Positions 35,550-44,538 of a stretch of DNA of 64,000 nt are shown here, piece after piece. The position numbers and the translations under genes are program-made. The notes under the pieces were generated by a model that saw nothing but the letters and a program-made list of their open reading frames with translations, was not told the origin of the DNA and did not search any database. This stretch comes from an uncultured Sphingobacteriales bacterium (lineage in GTDB: Bacteria; Bacteroidota; Bacteroidia; Chitinophagales; Chitinophagaceae), in contig CALKHN010000110.1 of the NCBI GenBank assembly GCA_937991535.1, positions 5,299 to 69,298 of the forward strand, given 5' to 3'. Position 1 is the stretch's first letter; every line of letters begins with the position of its first letter.

Positions 35550-36977
35550 ATGGGGAAAGAAATTAGAAATACACACATATCGGGAGAGGCTGGGGTAATA
35601 AAATTCGCAGACTATTGCAATCGCCATCAACCGTATATTCTTTTCCGTGAAGTGCTGAAAAGCGATTTTGGGATTGACGGTGAAGTTGAACTAACCCGCG
35701 TTAATGAGAATCGGAAAATTGAGCCGTTAGGTGAGATTATGAAAGTTCAAATTAAAACCGTCTCTTCCGATAAGAGCTACATTCGTAATGAGAGTCCCGA
35801 ATATTTTGAATTTTACCCACGAAAAGAAGACATTCAGTACTGGGAAAAATATAAGAAAAATGGTATTGAAGTATTATTAGTAATATACGATCAGCGGAAA
35901 GATGTGCTTTATTGCAAAAAAGTAATTGATGCTGATATTTATGTGGGAAAAGAAAACCTGAAGAAAGGCAAGCGAAAAAATACGAATGCTGTAACTTTTG
36001 ACAAAACTGAAAACCTGCTCCGGTTTGGAGAGAATAATTTTACTAACAAGTTTTCAGCCAGCTTTAAAAGCAGAGTGGCATTTGGGATTAAAGAATATCT
36101 ACTGACTAATTTTCTAAAGTATCGTCAGCACCCTAAGCAGATGTATGTCTATAACTCAAAGCATAAAAATAAAAAAGAAATATATGAGGTAATCACACAG
36201 GAAGAGGCACCTTTCTTTGTCGTTTATAACTCTCTAATCTATACCACTGTTGAACTTGGCAAAGAATATGCTTCTTTTAAAACAAAAGTGCTAGCTGAAA
36301 ATACTGGTAAGTTAATTAGCTATTCTGAGTTACTTGAAGACCGAAGTTTGCGGAATCACTATATGGAGTTATTGAATGAATATATTAGATACTTTATGAG
36401 GTCAAAAAAAATGGCCTACCAAAAAGAATATCAACGATTTTATTTCTGGCTACCTAAAGAACAGGATGATGTCATTATTCCCGCCATAACAAGAAAGAGG
36501 GGGTTGCAGACAGAAAGAGCTGTAGTTAAAAAATACACCTATGGAAATCTTACATTTTTTAGACATTACGCGATTGAATGTAAACACTTTTTTTTAGGCA
36601 ATGAACTATATCTGATCATTCAACCAAAATACTATTTTACAGAAGATGGTAAAAATGCACTGCCTCCTAAGACAATTACTAAGTTGACTAATTTTTTAAC
36701 AGCTCGTGAGTACAATAATCATTTTTGTGACTGGCTGCATTTCTGGTTTAGCTATTTAAGTGCTAATGATAAAGAGATTGTAGTTTTTGAGGATTCTGCA
36801 TATAAATCTTTGACCAAAGTCCAGTCTAAAAGTTTTTACACTAAGCATGTCAGAATTGCGCTTAGTGATTATACAGAAATTCCAGTTGATTTCGGAATTG
36901 CATTGGATAAAAAGGAAAGAAGAAAAAAGGAAAGTGCCAACCCTAAGGCAGAACAAAGTTTATTATTTGATTTATGA
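35550..36977 (+). CDS. DREN: DUF4365-APAZ nuclease of a SPARDA system
   Basis: A 475-aa protein. Residues 10-130 are DUF4365, a PD-(D/E)XK nuclease fold: E13 (ISGEAG), D43 in FGIDGEVEL and Q67-x-K69 in MKVQIKTVS. The C-terminal half fits the APAZ region, which mimics the Argonaute N/PAZ lobe and docks on the short pAgo encoded next (reading-frame overlap ATGA). In known SPARDA systems this nuclease degrades DNA and RNA without specificity after guide-directed target recognition, causing abortive infection. The role here is inferred from architecture. Confidence 0.82.
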   Translation: MGKEIRNTHISGEAGVIKFADYCNRHQPYILFREVLKSDFGIDGEVELTRVNENRKIEPLGEIMKVQIKTVSSDKSYIRNESPEYFEFYPRKEDIQYWEKYKKNGIEVLLVIYDQRKDVLYCKKVIDADIYVGKENLKKGKRKNTNAVTFDKTENLLRFGENNFTNKFSASFKSRVAFGIKEYLLTNFLKYRQHPKQMYVYNSKHKNKKEIYEVITQEEAPFFVVYNSLIYTTVELGKEYASFKTKVLAENTGKLISYSELLEDRSLRNHYMELLNEYIRYFMRSKKMAYQKEYQRFYFWLPKEQDDVIIPAITRKRGLQTERAVVKKYTYGNLTFFRHYAIECKHFFLGNELYLIIQPKYYFTEDGKNALPPKTITKLTNFLTAREYNNHFCDWLHFWFSYLSANDKEIVVFEDSAYKSLTKVQSKSFYTKHVRIALSDYTEIPVDFGIALDKKERRKKESANPKAEQSLLFDL

Positions 36978-38596
36978 AGATTGAACTATTAAAAGAACCT
37001 TTTCTCGAGTATGGAAACGATTTTATAAGCGATGACCCGAAAATGGGTATCGCGGCGGGGGGCTTTTTCTCCCTGAGTAATAACACACACAGATCAGAGT
37101 TACATTATGCAATTATAGGTACAAATGTCAATATAGAAGGAGTAAAGAAATGGATTGACCAGTTTGAAAATCCGATAGAGGCTGTTTCAGATGATGTAGC
37201 GATAACAGAGGATGCTGCGATTGTGAATGGTGAAGTTTTTGATAATATGTTGGATTTAGAAGATGAAAGTTCTTTGTTCCATGAACTAGCTGTAGTTTCT
37301 CAAGATCGTATTAAAAAGGATATAACGGAAACCTTTTCTGATAAAGGAGAAAATGAATCGTATCAGTCAGTAAACAAGCGACTTAATCCAGATTTCCCCG
37401 GCTTTAACAGTGAGCATCCCTTTTATTGTAAGTTTGTCAATGATGAGGCAAATAACATTTCAATAAAAGATGCTAAGATTACAGAAATCATGGATGACAC
37501 ATCCTTAACAGATTTTGATAAAGTGATACGCATTTGTGATTTGTATATTGAAGCCTATAATTTTCTTATTTCAAAAAGTTTGTCAAAAGCTGAAGTTTGC
37601 TTTATTACGATACCAAGTAGGGTCTTTAAACGTTTGGCATCCTTACCTTATAAGGGCAATCGCTTCTTCAACCTCCGCCGATACTTGAAGGCACAGTTAA
37701 TCACACTTCCTAATGCTATTCCGGTGCAGATAATTCTTGAAGATACATTTGTGGGAACGAAAAAGTCTTTACAGGATTTATCTATGCAAGCCTGGAACTT
37801 TTGTGTGGCTAACTACTACAAGAACACGGGTACGCCTTGGACTTTGTCTTTGAAAGACAAAAACTCATGCTTTATTGGGATCAGCTTTCACAGAGTATTG
37901 AGTAGTGAAAGCAATGTAATGCGATCAAGCGTAGCACAAGCTTTTAATTATGAAGGCAAGGGAATTATTTTTGTTGGTGAACAGTTCGAATGGGATACAA
38001 AAAAGAATAATACACCTGCACCACATCTTAGCCATGAATATGCTAAAAAACTAATTATTGATGTAATCAACGAATATAAAGCATACAATAAAAATCTTCC
38101 ACCCACACGTATCGTTATTCATAAAACAACTGATTTTTGGGATTCAAAAACAAATGCCGAGTATGCGGAAGTGGAGGGTTTGAAATATGGCATCCGAGAA
38201 GTGTTGGGTGACAACGTAGATATTGACCTTGTGTCTATAAAGACCGCTGACATTAAACTATTAAGAAAACATGGAAATTTCCCTGTAATTAGAGGGTCGT
38301 TGTTGCACATGGATGAGGTAACCGGAATATTATATACAACCGGCTATATTCCCTATTATGAGACTTTTCCAGGAGGACACATACCACATCCTCTCGAAAT
38401 TAGTATTTTCGAGGCCGAATCCAGCCTTAAAAAGATATGTGAAGAAGTTCTGGCTCTAACGAAAATGAATTTTAATAACTGTAATTATTACAACAGTTTA
38501 CCAATTACGATTCAGTTTGCTCAAAAAGTCGGAGAAGTTATCCAATATATAGATGATGGAGCTACTCCCCCTAACCGATATTTCTTTTATATGTAG
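36974..38596 (+). CDS. short prokaryotic Argonaute (MID-PIWI)
   Basis: A 540-aa protein. The MID region (about 190-290) precedes a PIWI region (about 295-540). In PIWI, CFIGISFHRV has Ser304 where active Argonautes carry the first catalytic Asp. PHLSHEYAKKLIIDVI, RIVIHKTTDFW, YYETFPGGHIPHPLEI, NNCNYYNSLPITIQFAQKVG and the C-terminal RYFFYM fit short pAgos that bind guide and target but do not cut. The N-terminal ~180 residues are more divergent. It starts inside the DREN stop codon. Confidence 0.85.
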   Translation: MKIELLKEPFLEYGNDFISDDPKMGIAAGGFFSLSNNTHRSELHYAIIGTNVNIEGVKKWIDQFENPIEAVSDDVAITEDAAIVNGEVFDNMLDLEDESSLFHELAVVSQDRIKKDITETFSDKGENESYQSVNKRLNPDFPGFNSEHPFYCKFVNDEANNISIKDAKITEIMDDTSLTDFDKVIRICDLYIEAYNFLISKSLSKAEVCFITIPSRVFKRLASLPYKGNRFFNLRRYLKAQLITLPNAIPVQIILEDTFVGTKKSLQDLSMQAWNFCVANYYKNTGTPWTLSLKDKNSCFIGISFHRVLSSESNVMRSSVAQAFNYEGKGIIFVGEQFEWDTKKNNTPAPHLSHEYAKKLIIDVINEYKAYNKNLPPTRIVIHKTTDFWDSKTNAEYAEVEGLKYGIREVLGDNVDIDLVSIKTADIKLLRKHGNFPVIRGSLLHMDEVTGILYTTGYIPYYETFPGGHIPHPLEISIFEAESSLKKICEEVLALTKMNFNNCNYYNSLPITIQFAQKVGEVIQYIDDGATPPNRYFFYM

Positions 38597-38822
38597 TAAC
38601 TAATTCGTCGTCCGTTGCTTCGTTTTTTAGTTTAACTCAGAAACCCACCGTCTAAGACGGAGGTAATTTTCTTTAGGCTATGCCGAATGTTAAATTTGAG
38701 GATGAGTAAATATTATTCATTTAAGTGGGACTTGAAACAGATAGCACATCGACAATGAAATATTGAATTAATCTGAGCCGCTTTAAATAAAATAGCTGTT
38801 AAATATTGTCAGCAACTTGATG

Positions 38823-41195
38823 CTATCGTACATAGTCAGAACATTCCATATAAGGTAGGAATGCATTATGAATCTTGTATCGATTAGAATTATATTTCTT
38901 TGCCAAGAATGATTTTTTGTCATCAATTTCATATCCATAGTCAAAATGAAATTCATTTTTTCTGACTTCAATTCCCAAAAAAGAGAGAGAACAAAGGTGA
39001 TCAATAAAATAGTCAATCGCCTTTTCATCTTCATTTGGAATTTGTGCCTCTGCCATAAGTTCTGTAATTCTATCCCTTGAAATAATCGAACATTCGCCAA
39101 CTATGTGATAAAAAAACTCTTTCAGTTGGGAAATCGTAATTCCATTTTCGACTAAAATTGATTGGAATGCCCAATTTGAATACTCTTCGTAAGCTGATTT
39201 AATATCATTTTCAGTAATATACTTATGACCCTTTGCCACAGCAGAATTTTTTGCGGCATTTATAAAAAAAAGTAAGTCTCTAGGACGTGGTATGATTGAT
39301 GAAACGATGTATTCTTTAACGGGATTTTCGTTTACATGACTTGTTATATATTGACTCCAAAACCGGTGGATATCTACAATTTGAGGATCACTCAAGACTT
39401 CGATTCTTTTATCAATAAGTCTAAATAGTACTTCCGGATCACTCCAAATCAGTCGAGTGTATTCAATCTTGTCAGGTTCACGAGCAGATTCAATGATTTG
39501 CTTAAATATATCACTGCGAAGAAATATTACAAGATGCATGCGAATGTCAACCGGATTCTTATTACCTCCCTTTAACTCTTTATTAATTCGCCCAATAACT
39601 CCAAGTAATCCAAGAATAAATTTACTTATCGCTTCAATATTGCTACCTTTTCTCCAATTTTTGTCTAAATTGTCAATTAGAAGTACAAGCATACCCTTTG
39701 TAGCCATAAAGTTGATAATCAAACCCACCATTTTTTTTAACATTTCCGAATGGAGGACCTCCGAAAATTTTGACCGGAATTCGATTTGATCTGTAACACC
39801 TTTAACGGTGGCCAGCCTAGCAAAAAGCTCATTCAAACGAGATGATAAGTCTGGCATTATTTGTTCTCTATTCTCGGACACAAACTCAATAATTGCTTCG
39901 TCCTCCTTTTTGATAGAATACCTTGGTTTATCTGAAATACGTAGGTATATTGACCTGAGAATTTCCGAGTAAATTAAATATTTCCAAGCAGACTCAATGA
40001 CATAGTTTTTCCCAAATTCAAGTGCGGTATTATGCATTAACTCAATAAGTCCATCCAATTCAAAATTAATTGGTTTAATAATAACAACATGGTTTCTGAT
40101 ATCTTTTGAATATTTTGTATTTAAATAATAAAAAGATGCAGTTTTCCCGCTGCCTTTTCTTCCTACAACGATATTATACTCCGCTCGGACTAAATTATCG
40201 TCATTTGCAGTATTCACGTAGTAATCATAGATGTCGTTTGATTCGTGTTCAGCAAGCATTTCACCAAACGCTATTTTTTGCAATACTCCATCTTTCCTTT
40301 TATATTGTCTGTAGTCTATTTTTTCGCCCATCAACTCAATCGCTTCATTTCTCAGTTGGCTTAAAAAAGGTGAGACCAATTTTTCACAAGTTGAAAGGTC
40401 AATAAATCGTTTTAGATGATCTTGATAATCGACTGCGGAAGGATATGGTTGAGCAGCGATGAATAAAGTCTTTTTATTAAACCCAAGTGAAAGCCCAGCT
40501 AGCAACGAAGCCTTTGCATTATGAATTTGAGCATTACTGCGATCTGCAGAGGAAAATTCTATCAATGTGGCAGGAATTCGTGTGAGATTCATTAAATACC
40601 ATGAAATCGGTGAAAGCTTATTCTCTGATGAATCGTCAATTAATACAGGGATCTTACTTTCCTCTATCGAATTAACAATATATTGATTATAGTTATTATC
40701 AATTTGGCTTTTTAGATAGAATAACAGTTTTGGCTTTTCTTTCCCTGATGGTTCTATAGGAATACTTTCCAGTAGAGGCCTGGCAAAGGCATACTGTTTC
40801 TTGTCCAAAAATGTAGTAATAATATTTTTGGTTGAAGTATAGTTAATGTATCCTACATTATTAAGGAGAATAAACTCTTTAAATTTCTGAAATGAAGACG
40901 AAATAGTAATATCTTGAATTATCCAAACAGGTTTATTCCTTGCTATGGCAAAGCCCAACTCAAATAAAACATTCTCATTGAGGTTTGTTACATCACAACA
41001 AAAAATATCAGAATTTTCAATCTCTCGAAGAATTGCAGAAATTAAAAAGTTGCCACCTATTGATAGCTCTTTCCAACTTTTGATCCTAACGGGATGAGTA
41101 CTTTGGTTAACTTCTCTAATTGCTTCTTCAATAAATTCGCCACACGAGGGAGTTTCCGATCCATAGGCGAAAAATGCTTTTGTTTGTTCTACCAT
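38823..41195 (-). CDS. TIR/deoxyribosyltransferase-like plus P-loop ATPase protein
   Basis: A 790-aa protein. N-terminal part (1-120): AFFAYGSETPSCGEFIEEAI, SDIFCCDVTNLNENVLFELG and FAIARNKPVWIIQD, the pattern shared by TIR-like, SLOG and nucleoside deoxyribosyltransferase-type NAD/nucleotide hydrolases. Around residue 345 begins a P-loop (VVGRKGSGKTAS); a Walker B-like VLLIDNLDKNW follows near 510, as in Sll1717-type/KAP-like ATPases. A C-terminal winged-helix-like region ends the protein. It likely senses infection with the ATPase and kills by hydrolysing a nucleotide. Convergent with SPARDA, 226 bp away. Confidence 0.7.
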   Translation of the reverse strand: MVEQTKAFFAYGSETPSCGEFIEEAIREVNQSTHPVRIKSWKELSIGGNFLISAILREIENSDIFCCDVTNLNENVLFELGFAIARNKPVWIIQDITISSSFQKFKEFILLNNVGYINYTSTKNIITTFLDKKQYAFARPLLESIPIEPSGKEKPKLLFYLKSQIDNNYNQYIVNSIEESKIPVLIDDSSENKLSPISWYLMNLTRIPATLIEFSSADRSNAQIHNAKASLLAGLSLGFNKKTLFIAAQPYPSAVDYQDHLKRFIDLSTCEKLVSPFLSQLRNEAIELMGEKIDYRQYKRKDGVLQKIAFGEMLAEHESNDIYDYYVNTANDDNLVRAEYNIVVGRKGSGKTASFYYLNTKYSKDIRNHVVIIKPINFELDGLIELMHNTALEFGKNYVIESAWKYLIYSEILRSIYLRISDKPRYSIKKEDEAIIEFVSENREQIMPDLSSRLNELFARLATVKGVTDQIEFRSKFSEVLHSEMLKKMVGLIINFMATKGMLVLLIDNLDKNWRKGSNIEAISKFILGLLGVIGRINKELKGGNKNPVDIRMHLVIFLRSDIFKQIIESAREPDKIEYTRLIWSDPEVLFRLIDKRIEVLSDPQIVDIHRFWSQYITSHVNENPVKEYIVSSIIPRPRDLLFFINAAKNSAVAKGHKYITENDIKSAYEEYSNWAFQSILVENGITISQLKEFFYHIVGECSIISRDRITELMAEAQIPNEDEKAIDYFIDHLCSLSFLGIEVRKNEFHFDYGYEIDDKKSFLAKKYNSNRYKIHNAFLPYMECSDYVR

Positions 41196-41558
41196 CTATT
41201 TAAATACATTTTCATTGTAAGAAGTTTCAATATTTCTAGCAGCTAGCACTCAGGTTAATATCGGGTACAGCTTCGTCTCCTCAGTCACATACCTGCACAA
41301 AGGCATCCCGCCAGGTTAAGCCCAAACAATTGCAAATCCATTAAAATTCAGAATACGGGTTGAATAGTGACAGGTAATTGATAAGTATGAAGGATTAAAA
41401 GCATTTTCAATATAAGGAGATTTTTGGCTACGAACAAAATTTTGATCTGTTGATTTGCCTAATCCAGAGAAGTCGAGCGCCTGGTTAATTTTCCTCCGCG
41501 TCTGCCGTTTGCTTTTGCCGGTGCTTTGCCATTAATCTCTTAATTATTTTTTGGGGAA
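41196..41558. other. intergenic stretch
   Basis: No gene recognised. It contains the promoter side of the minus-strand 790-aa gene and then degraded sequence before the RND adaptor remnant. Confidence 0.5.
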
Positions 41559-42453
41559 TTGGTCTACAGCATCTTTATTATTTTCAAAGCATTGATAAAC
41601 CTGACGGCATTTTCCCTGCTGGCCTTTATTCCGCAGGATATCGCCCCGCTGCTTTTGGCGGTTTTGGAAGCCCCCGAAATGGAGCAAAAATATCTTTCCG
41701 ACAGATCCACCGAGCAAAAGGTATACAGCGATTATCTTTATGCAAAACAGGCGTATGAAAGGATGGTAGATGCTTCCAAAACAACGGGAGCAGTAGCGGA
41801 TATTGAATTAGACAGGGCTAAAAGTGCGATGGAGAGTGCAAAATCCGCTTATGATGCCTCTAAAGCGGGTACTGCCGGAGCTGCACAAGTACAACAATAC
41901 CTCCGCATCACAGCCCCTTTTGACGTCATCATTGCCGGGCGGAACGTTTCGGTAGGCGCACTGGCAGATACAGGAGGTGATATGCCTTTGTTCACGATAG
42001 CACAGGGTAATAAGTTGCGCCTGACATTATCCCTGCCTGAAAAAGCACGCCGCATCAGTAAAAAAGGGAATGCCTGCTACGTTCACCGTGAGCTCGCAGC
42101 CGGGAAAAACATTTGAAGCGGTGCTTTCCCAAACGTCAGGTTTGCTTGATCAGCAAGACCGCTCCCTTACACCGGAGTTTGATGTAAACAATGCGCCAGG
42201 TGAATTGCAGGGCGGCGACTATGCACAGATAAAGCTTAAATTGCAGCCTAAAAATCTATCCTCATGGCTTCCGGGTAAAAGCTTGCTTACCACTCAGTCT
42301 GGTACTTACTTGATGACATTGAACAATAATGAAATCAGGCGCATTCCTGTAAAAGAAGGCATAAGGTTGGATACGTTAATTGAAATGTTCGGTGATCTCT
42401 TACCGCAGGATAAGATTATTTTAAAACCGTCTGAAGAAATCAAAGAGGGATAA
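41559..42453 (+). pseudogene. RND/HlyD-type periplasmic adaptor, truncated and frameshifted
   Basis: Family resemblance begins about 41668. The first frame has the coiled-coil hairpin and lipoyl half (AYERMVDASKTTGAVADIEL, QQYLRITAPFDVIIAGRNVS). It loses frame near 42070. The second frame (42070-42453) continues with the beta-barrel and membrane-proximal domains (PATFTVSSQPGKTFEAVLSQ ... DYAQIKLKL). The signal peptide and N-terminal membrane-proximal strand are replaced by unrelated sequence. No RND pump gene follows. Confidence 0.8.
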
Positions 42454-42577
42454 ATCAAAAAATAGGATGATGTTTTAATAATAAAGAAGTTTCAAAAGGA
42501 AAGCTATCGTTAGAAAACTTTGGGAAATTCATCCGTAAAACGGTTTTACTATACTAACGGTAATTTTTATCGGAGTA

Positions 42578-43087
42578 ATGTTCGTTAGTCCCGATTTAAA
42601 ATCATGGGTATTGCGGCAATTGATGCATACAGGCATTTTCAATGCCAAGATCGAAAATAAGACTGCCAATGTTTCTGATCAAACAGCCGCTGATTTTGAT
42701 TTTGAAGATGAGAGTGAGAACGTTCAAAACACATCATCATTGCGGGGAAAAGTAGTATTCATCAATTTTAGGGCTTCGTGATGTCCACCATGCAGGGCAG
42801 AATTTCCCTCCATTGAAATGCTTTATTCTACATTCAAAGACCATCCTGATGTTTTCTTTTTGGCAACTAACGAGGACAACGACCTTGCCGCCGCCAAGGA
42901 TTTTCTGAAAAAGGAAAACTATTCAATTCCTATTTACAAGACTAATGGCAATGTTCCGGCAGATATTTTCTCCGGTTCATTACTTACAACGGTTGTGCTG
43001 GATAAGGTAACGTTTCATCATAAGGGCTTTGCCAACTATGCGGCGGAAAAATTTGTGAAGCAGATAGAAGAACTATTAAATGAATGA
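42578..43087 (+). pseudogene. membrane-anchored TlpA-like protein with Trp-to-stop change
   Basis: GKVVFINFRAS is followed by TGA at 42779-42781, then in the same frame CPPCRAEFPSIEML and the rest of a thioredoxin-like fold ending VKQIEELLNE. The usual motif is FWATWCPPC, so TGG has become TGA. Upstream, a membrane anchor (TILTVIFIGVMF) is also preceded by an in-frame TAA. The gene is dead twice over. Confidence 0.85.
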
Positions 43088-43214
43088 GGTGGAAAAGAAA
43101 TTTGTCCACTGCAAAATTTTTTCCAAAGACGCAATGCCCTGAGCAGCGTGTGGAATGTTTCAGTAATCGTTTTAAAAGGAGTCCGTAGTTTAGCAAAAAG
43201 CTTGTATAGATACA

Positions 43215-43594
43215 AAAGAAAAAAAGATAGGAAGTCCCACAGATCATCTGGCCAACGAACGAACTTTCCTGGCATGGGTACGAATAGGCATTGTCCTGAT
43301 GGGCTTTGGGTTTGTTATTGTAAAGTTTGTCTTGTTTATCTGGCAGATATCCAGTATGCTTGCTCTGGATAAGCAAATCCGTGTCTAGGCAAAAGGATAC
43401 TCTGCTGTCATCGGGATATTCCGGTAGTGCTGGGAGCGCTGATGATAGTGCTGTCCTATTTCCGCTACCGCAACGTTGAAAAGCAACTGAACAATAATAG
43501 CTATTACCCTTCCGGGTGGCTAGCGACAACAGTAACGTTCAGCCTGATTGTCGGCGCTATTTTGTTGGTACTGTATTTATTGCTCAATATATAA
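43215..43594 (+). pseudogene. DUF202/YidH-family membrane protein, frameshifted
   Basis: The first part reads PTDHLANERTFLAWVRIGIV, then LMGFGFVIVKFVLFI, the family signature. After a TAG and a one-base shift near 43420 the second part continues PVVLGALMIVLSYFRYRNVE ... LIVGAILLVLYLLLNI to a TAA. Three hydrophobic helices are still legible. Confidence 0.8.
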
Positions 43595-43871
43595 ATCAAA
43601 TAAGAGCCAGTTTCGCAGCTTATTAAAGGGGGATACATATTTGAAGCTAAAACACAACAATTATCCTAGTGATTTCGTATGATAAGCGTTACCTTTATGC
43701 CCAAAGTATTATTTAAGAAAAAAATGATAACTAGTATTACGTTATTCGAGATTCCTCTTCTCTGCCAGGATGACAGTCTGGTAATTCACTAAATTTTAAA
43801 AAATCTTCTATATCTTGGTTCGTTAATTGTCCCGACTCGGCTACTAAAGCTCCATACGGGGCTTTTTTGCT

Positions 43872-44114
43872 ATGCCATACACCGTATACGTTTTGTATTC
43901 TTCCGCATTCGGGAAGCATTATACCGGCTATACATCAGATATAGCCAGTCGCTTGTTATCACATAATCATTTTGGAAAAGATTGGACATCCCGCTACCGT
44001 CCGTGGGTGCTAATTTACAGCAAGGAATTTCTCACCCAACAAGAGGCGATGATTTATGAGAAGTGGTTGAAAAGTGGGGTTGGAAGAGATTTTATTAGAA
44101 AGATAGTTCATTGA
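43872..44114 (+). CDS. GIY-YIG nuclease domain protein
   Basis: An 80-aa protein with the UPF0213-type pattern YTVYVLYSS...GKHYTGYTSD, then IASRLLSHN, WVLIYSKEF, and the closing AMIYEKWLKSG with the catalytic Glu. The family is widespread in Bacteroidota; its biological substrate is unclear. Confidence 0.88.
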   Translation: MPYTVYVLYSSAFGKHYTGYTSDIASRLLSHNHFGKDWTSRYRPWVLIYSKEFLTQQEAMIYEKWLKSGVGRDFIRKIVH

Positions 44115-44442
44115 GCGAAGGATTCATATCCGCCGCGGCGGACTGGGGCTATGACCGCCGTGGTGGTTTCAACTTCCCATCCCGCTACAATTTAAATGGT
44201 ATTTATGTAAAGGACGCATTTTATGTGTCTTTTTTTTGTTTATCAGTCACTTATCATCAATATGTATTGTTCAATATGTAGTCTGGTAATGTTTAACCGA
44301 ATGACGCTAAATACACATAATCAATCAAATATGAAGGTTCAACTCCCGTTCAGGTAAAATGAAAATTAATGCCTACTTAAATGTTTGCCATCTGGAACCG
44401 AAAACGGGGCGTTACAGGAAATATCTCTTCAAAGAGAGAAAA
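44115..44442. other. intergenic stretch
   Basis: No gene is seen. It leads into the operator repeats of the Fic-like gene. Confidence 0.5.
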
Positions 44443-44538
44443 TTGTCGCGATTAACCGAATAGTGACAATTTTTGTCGCGATAAAAGGATTTGTGACAGA
44501 AATAAGCGTAATTTTGTCGCGATAAAAAATCGCGACAA
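44443..44538 (+). promoter_or_regulatory. three TTGTCGCGAT boxes and a palindrome at the fic start
   Basis: TTGTCGCGAT occurs at 44443, 44473 and 44514. The third copy pairs with ATCGCGACAA at 44529-44538 across AAAAA, a perfect 10-bp palindrome whose last base is the A of the start codon. Additional GTGACAA half-sites lie between. The downstream protein has an N-terminal winged helix, so autoregulation is likely. Confidence 0.75.

Noticed and set aside
42779..42781. TGA read as tryptophan in the TlpA-like gene
   Set aside because: An in-frame TAA lies upstream, neighbours are also broken, and prfB with its TGA switch shows TGA is a stop.
44443..44538. CRISPR-like repeats before the Fic gene
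   Set aside because: Only three 10-bp boxes with unequal spacing and a palindrome over the start codon; no spacers or cas genes.
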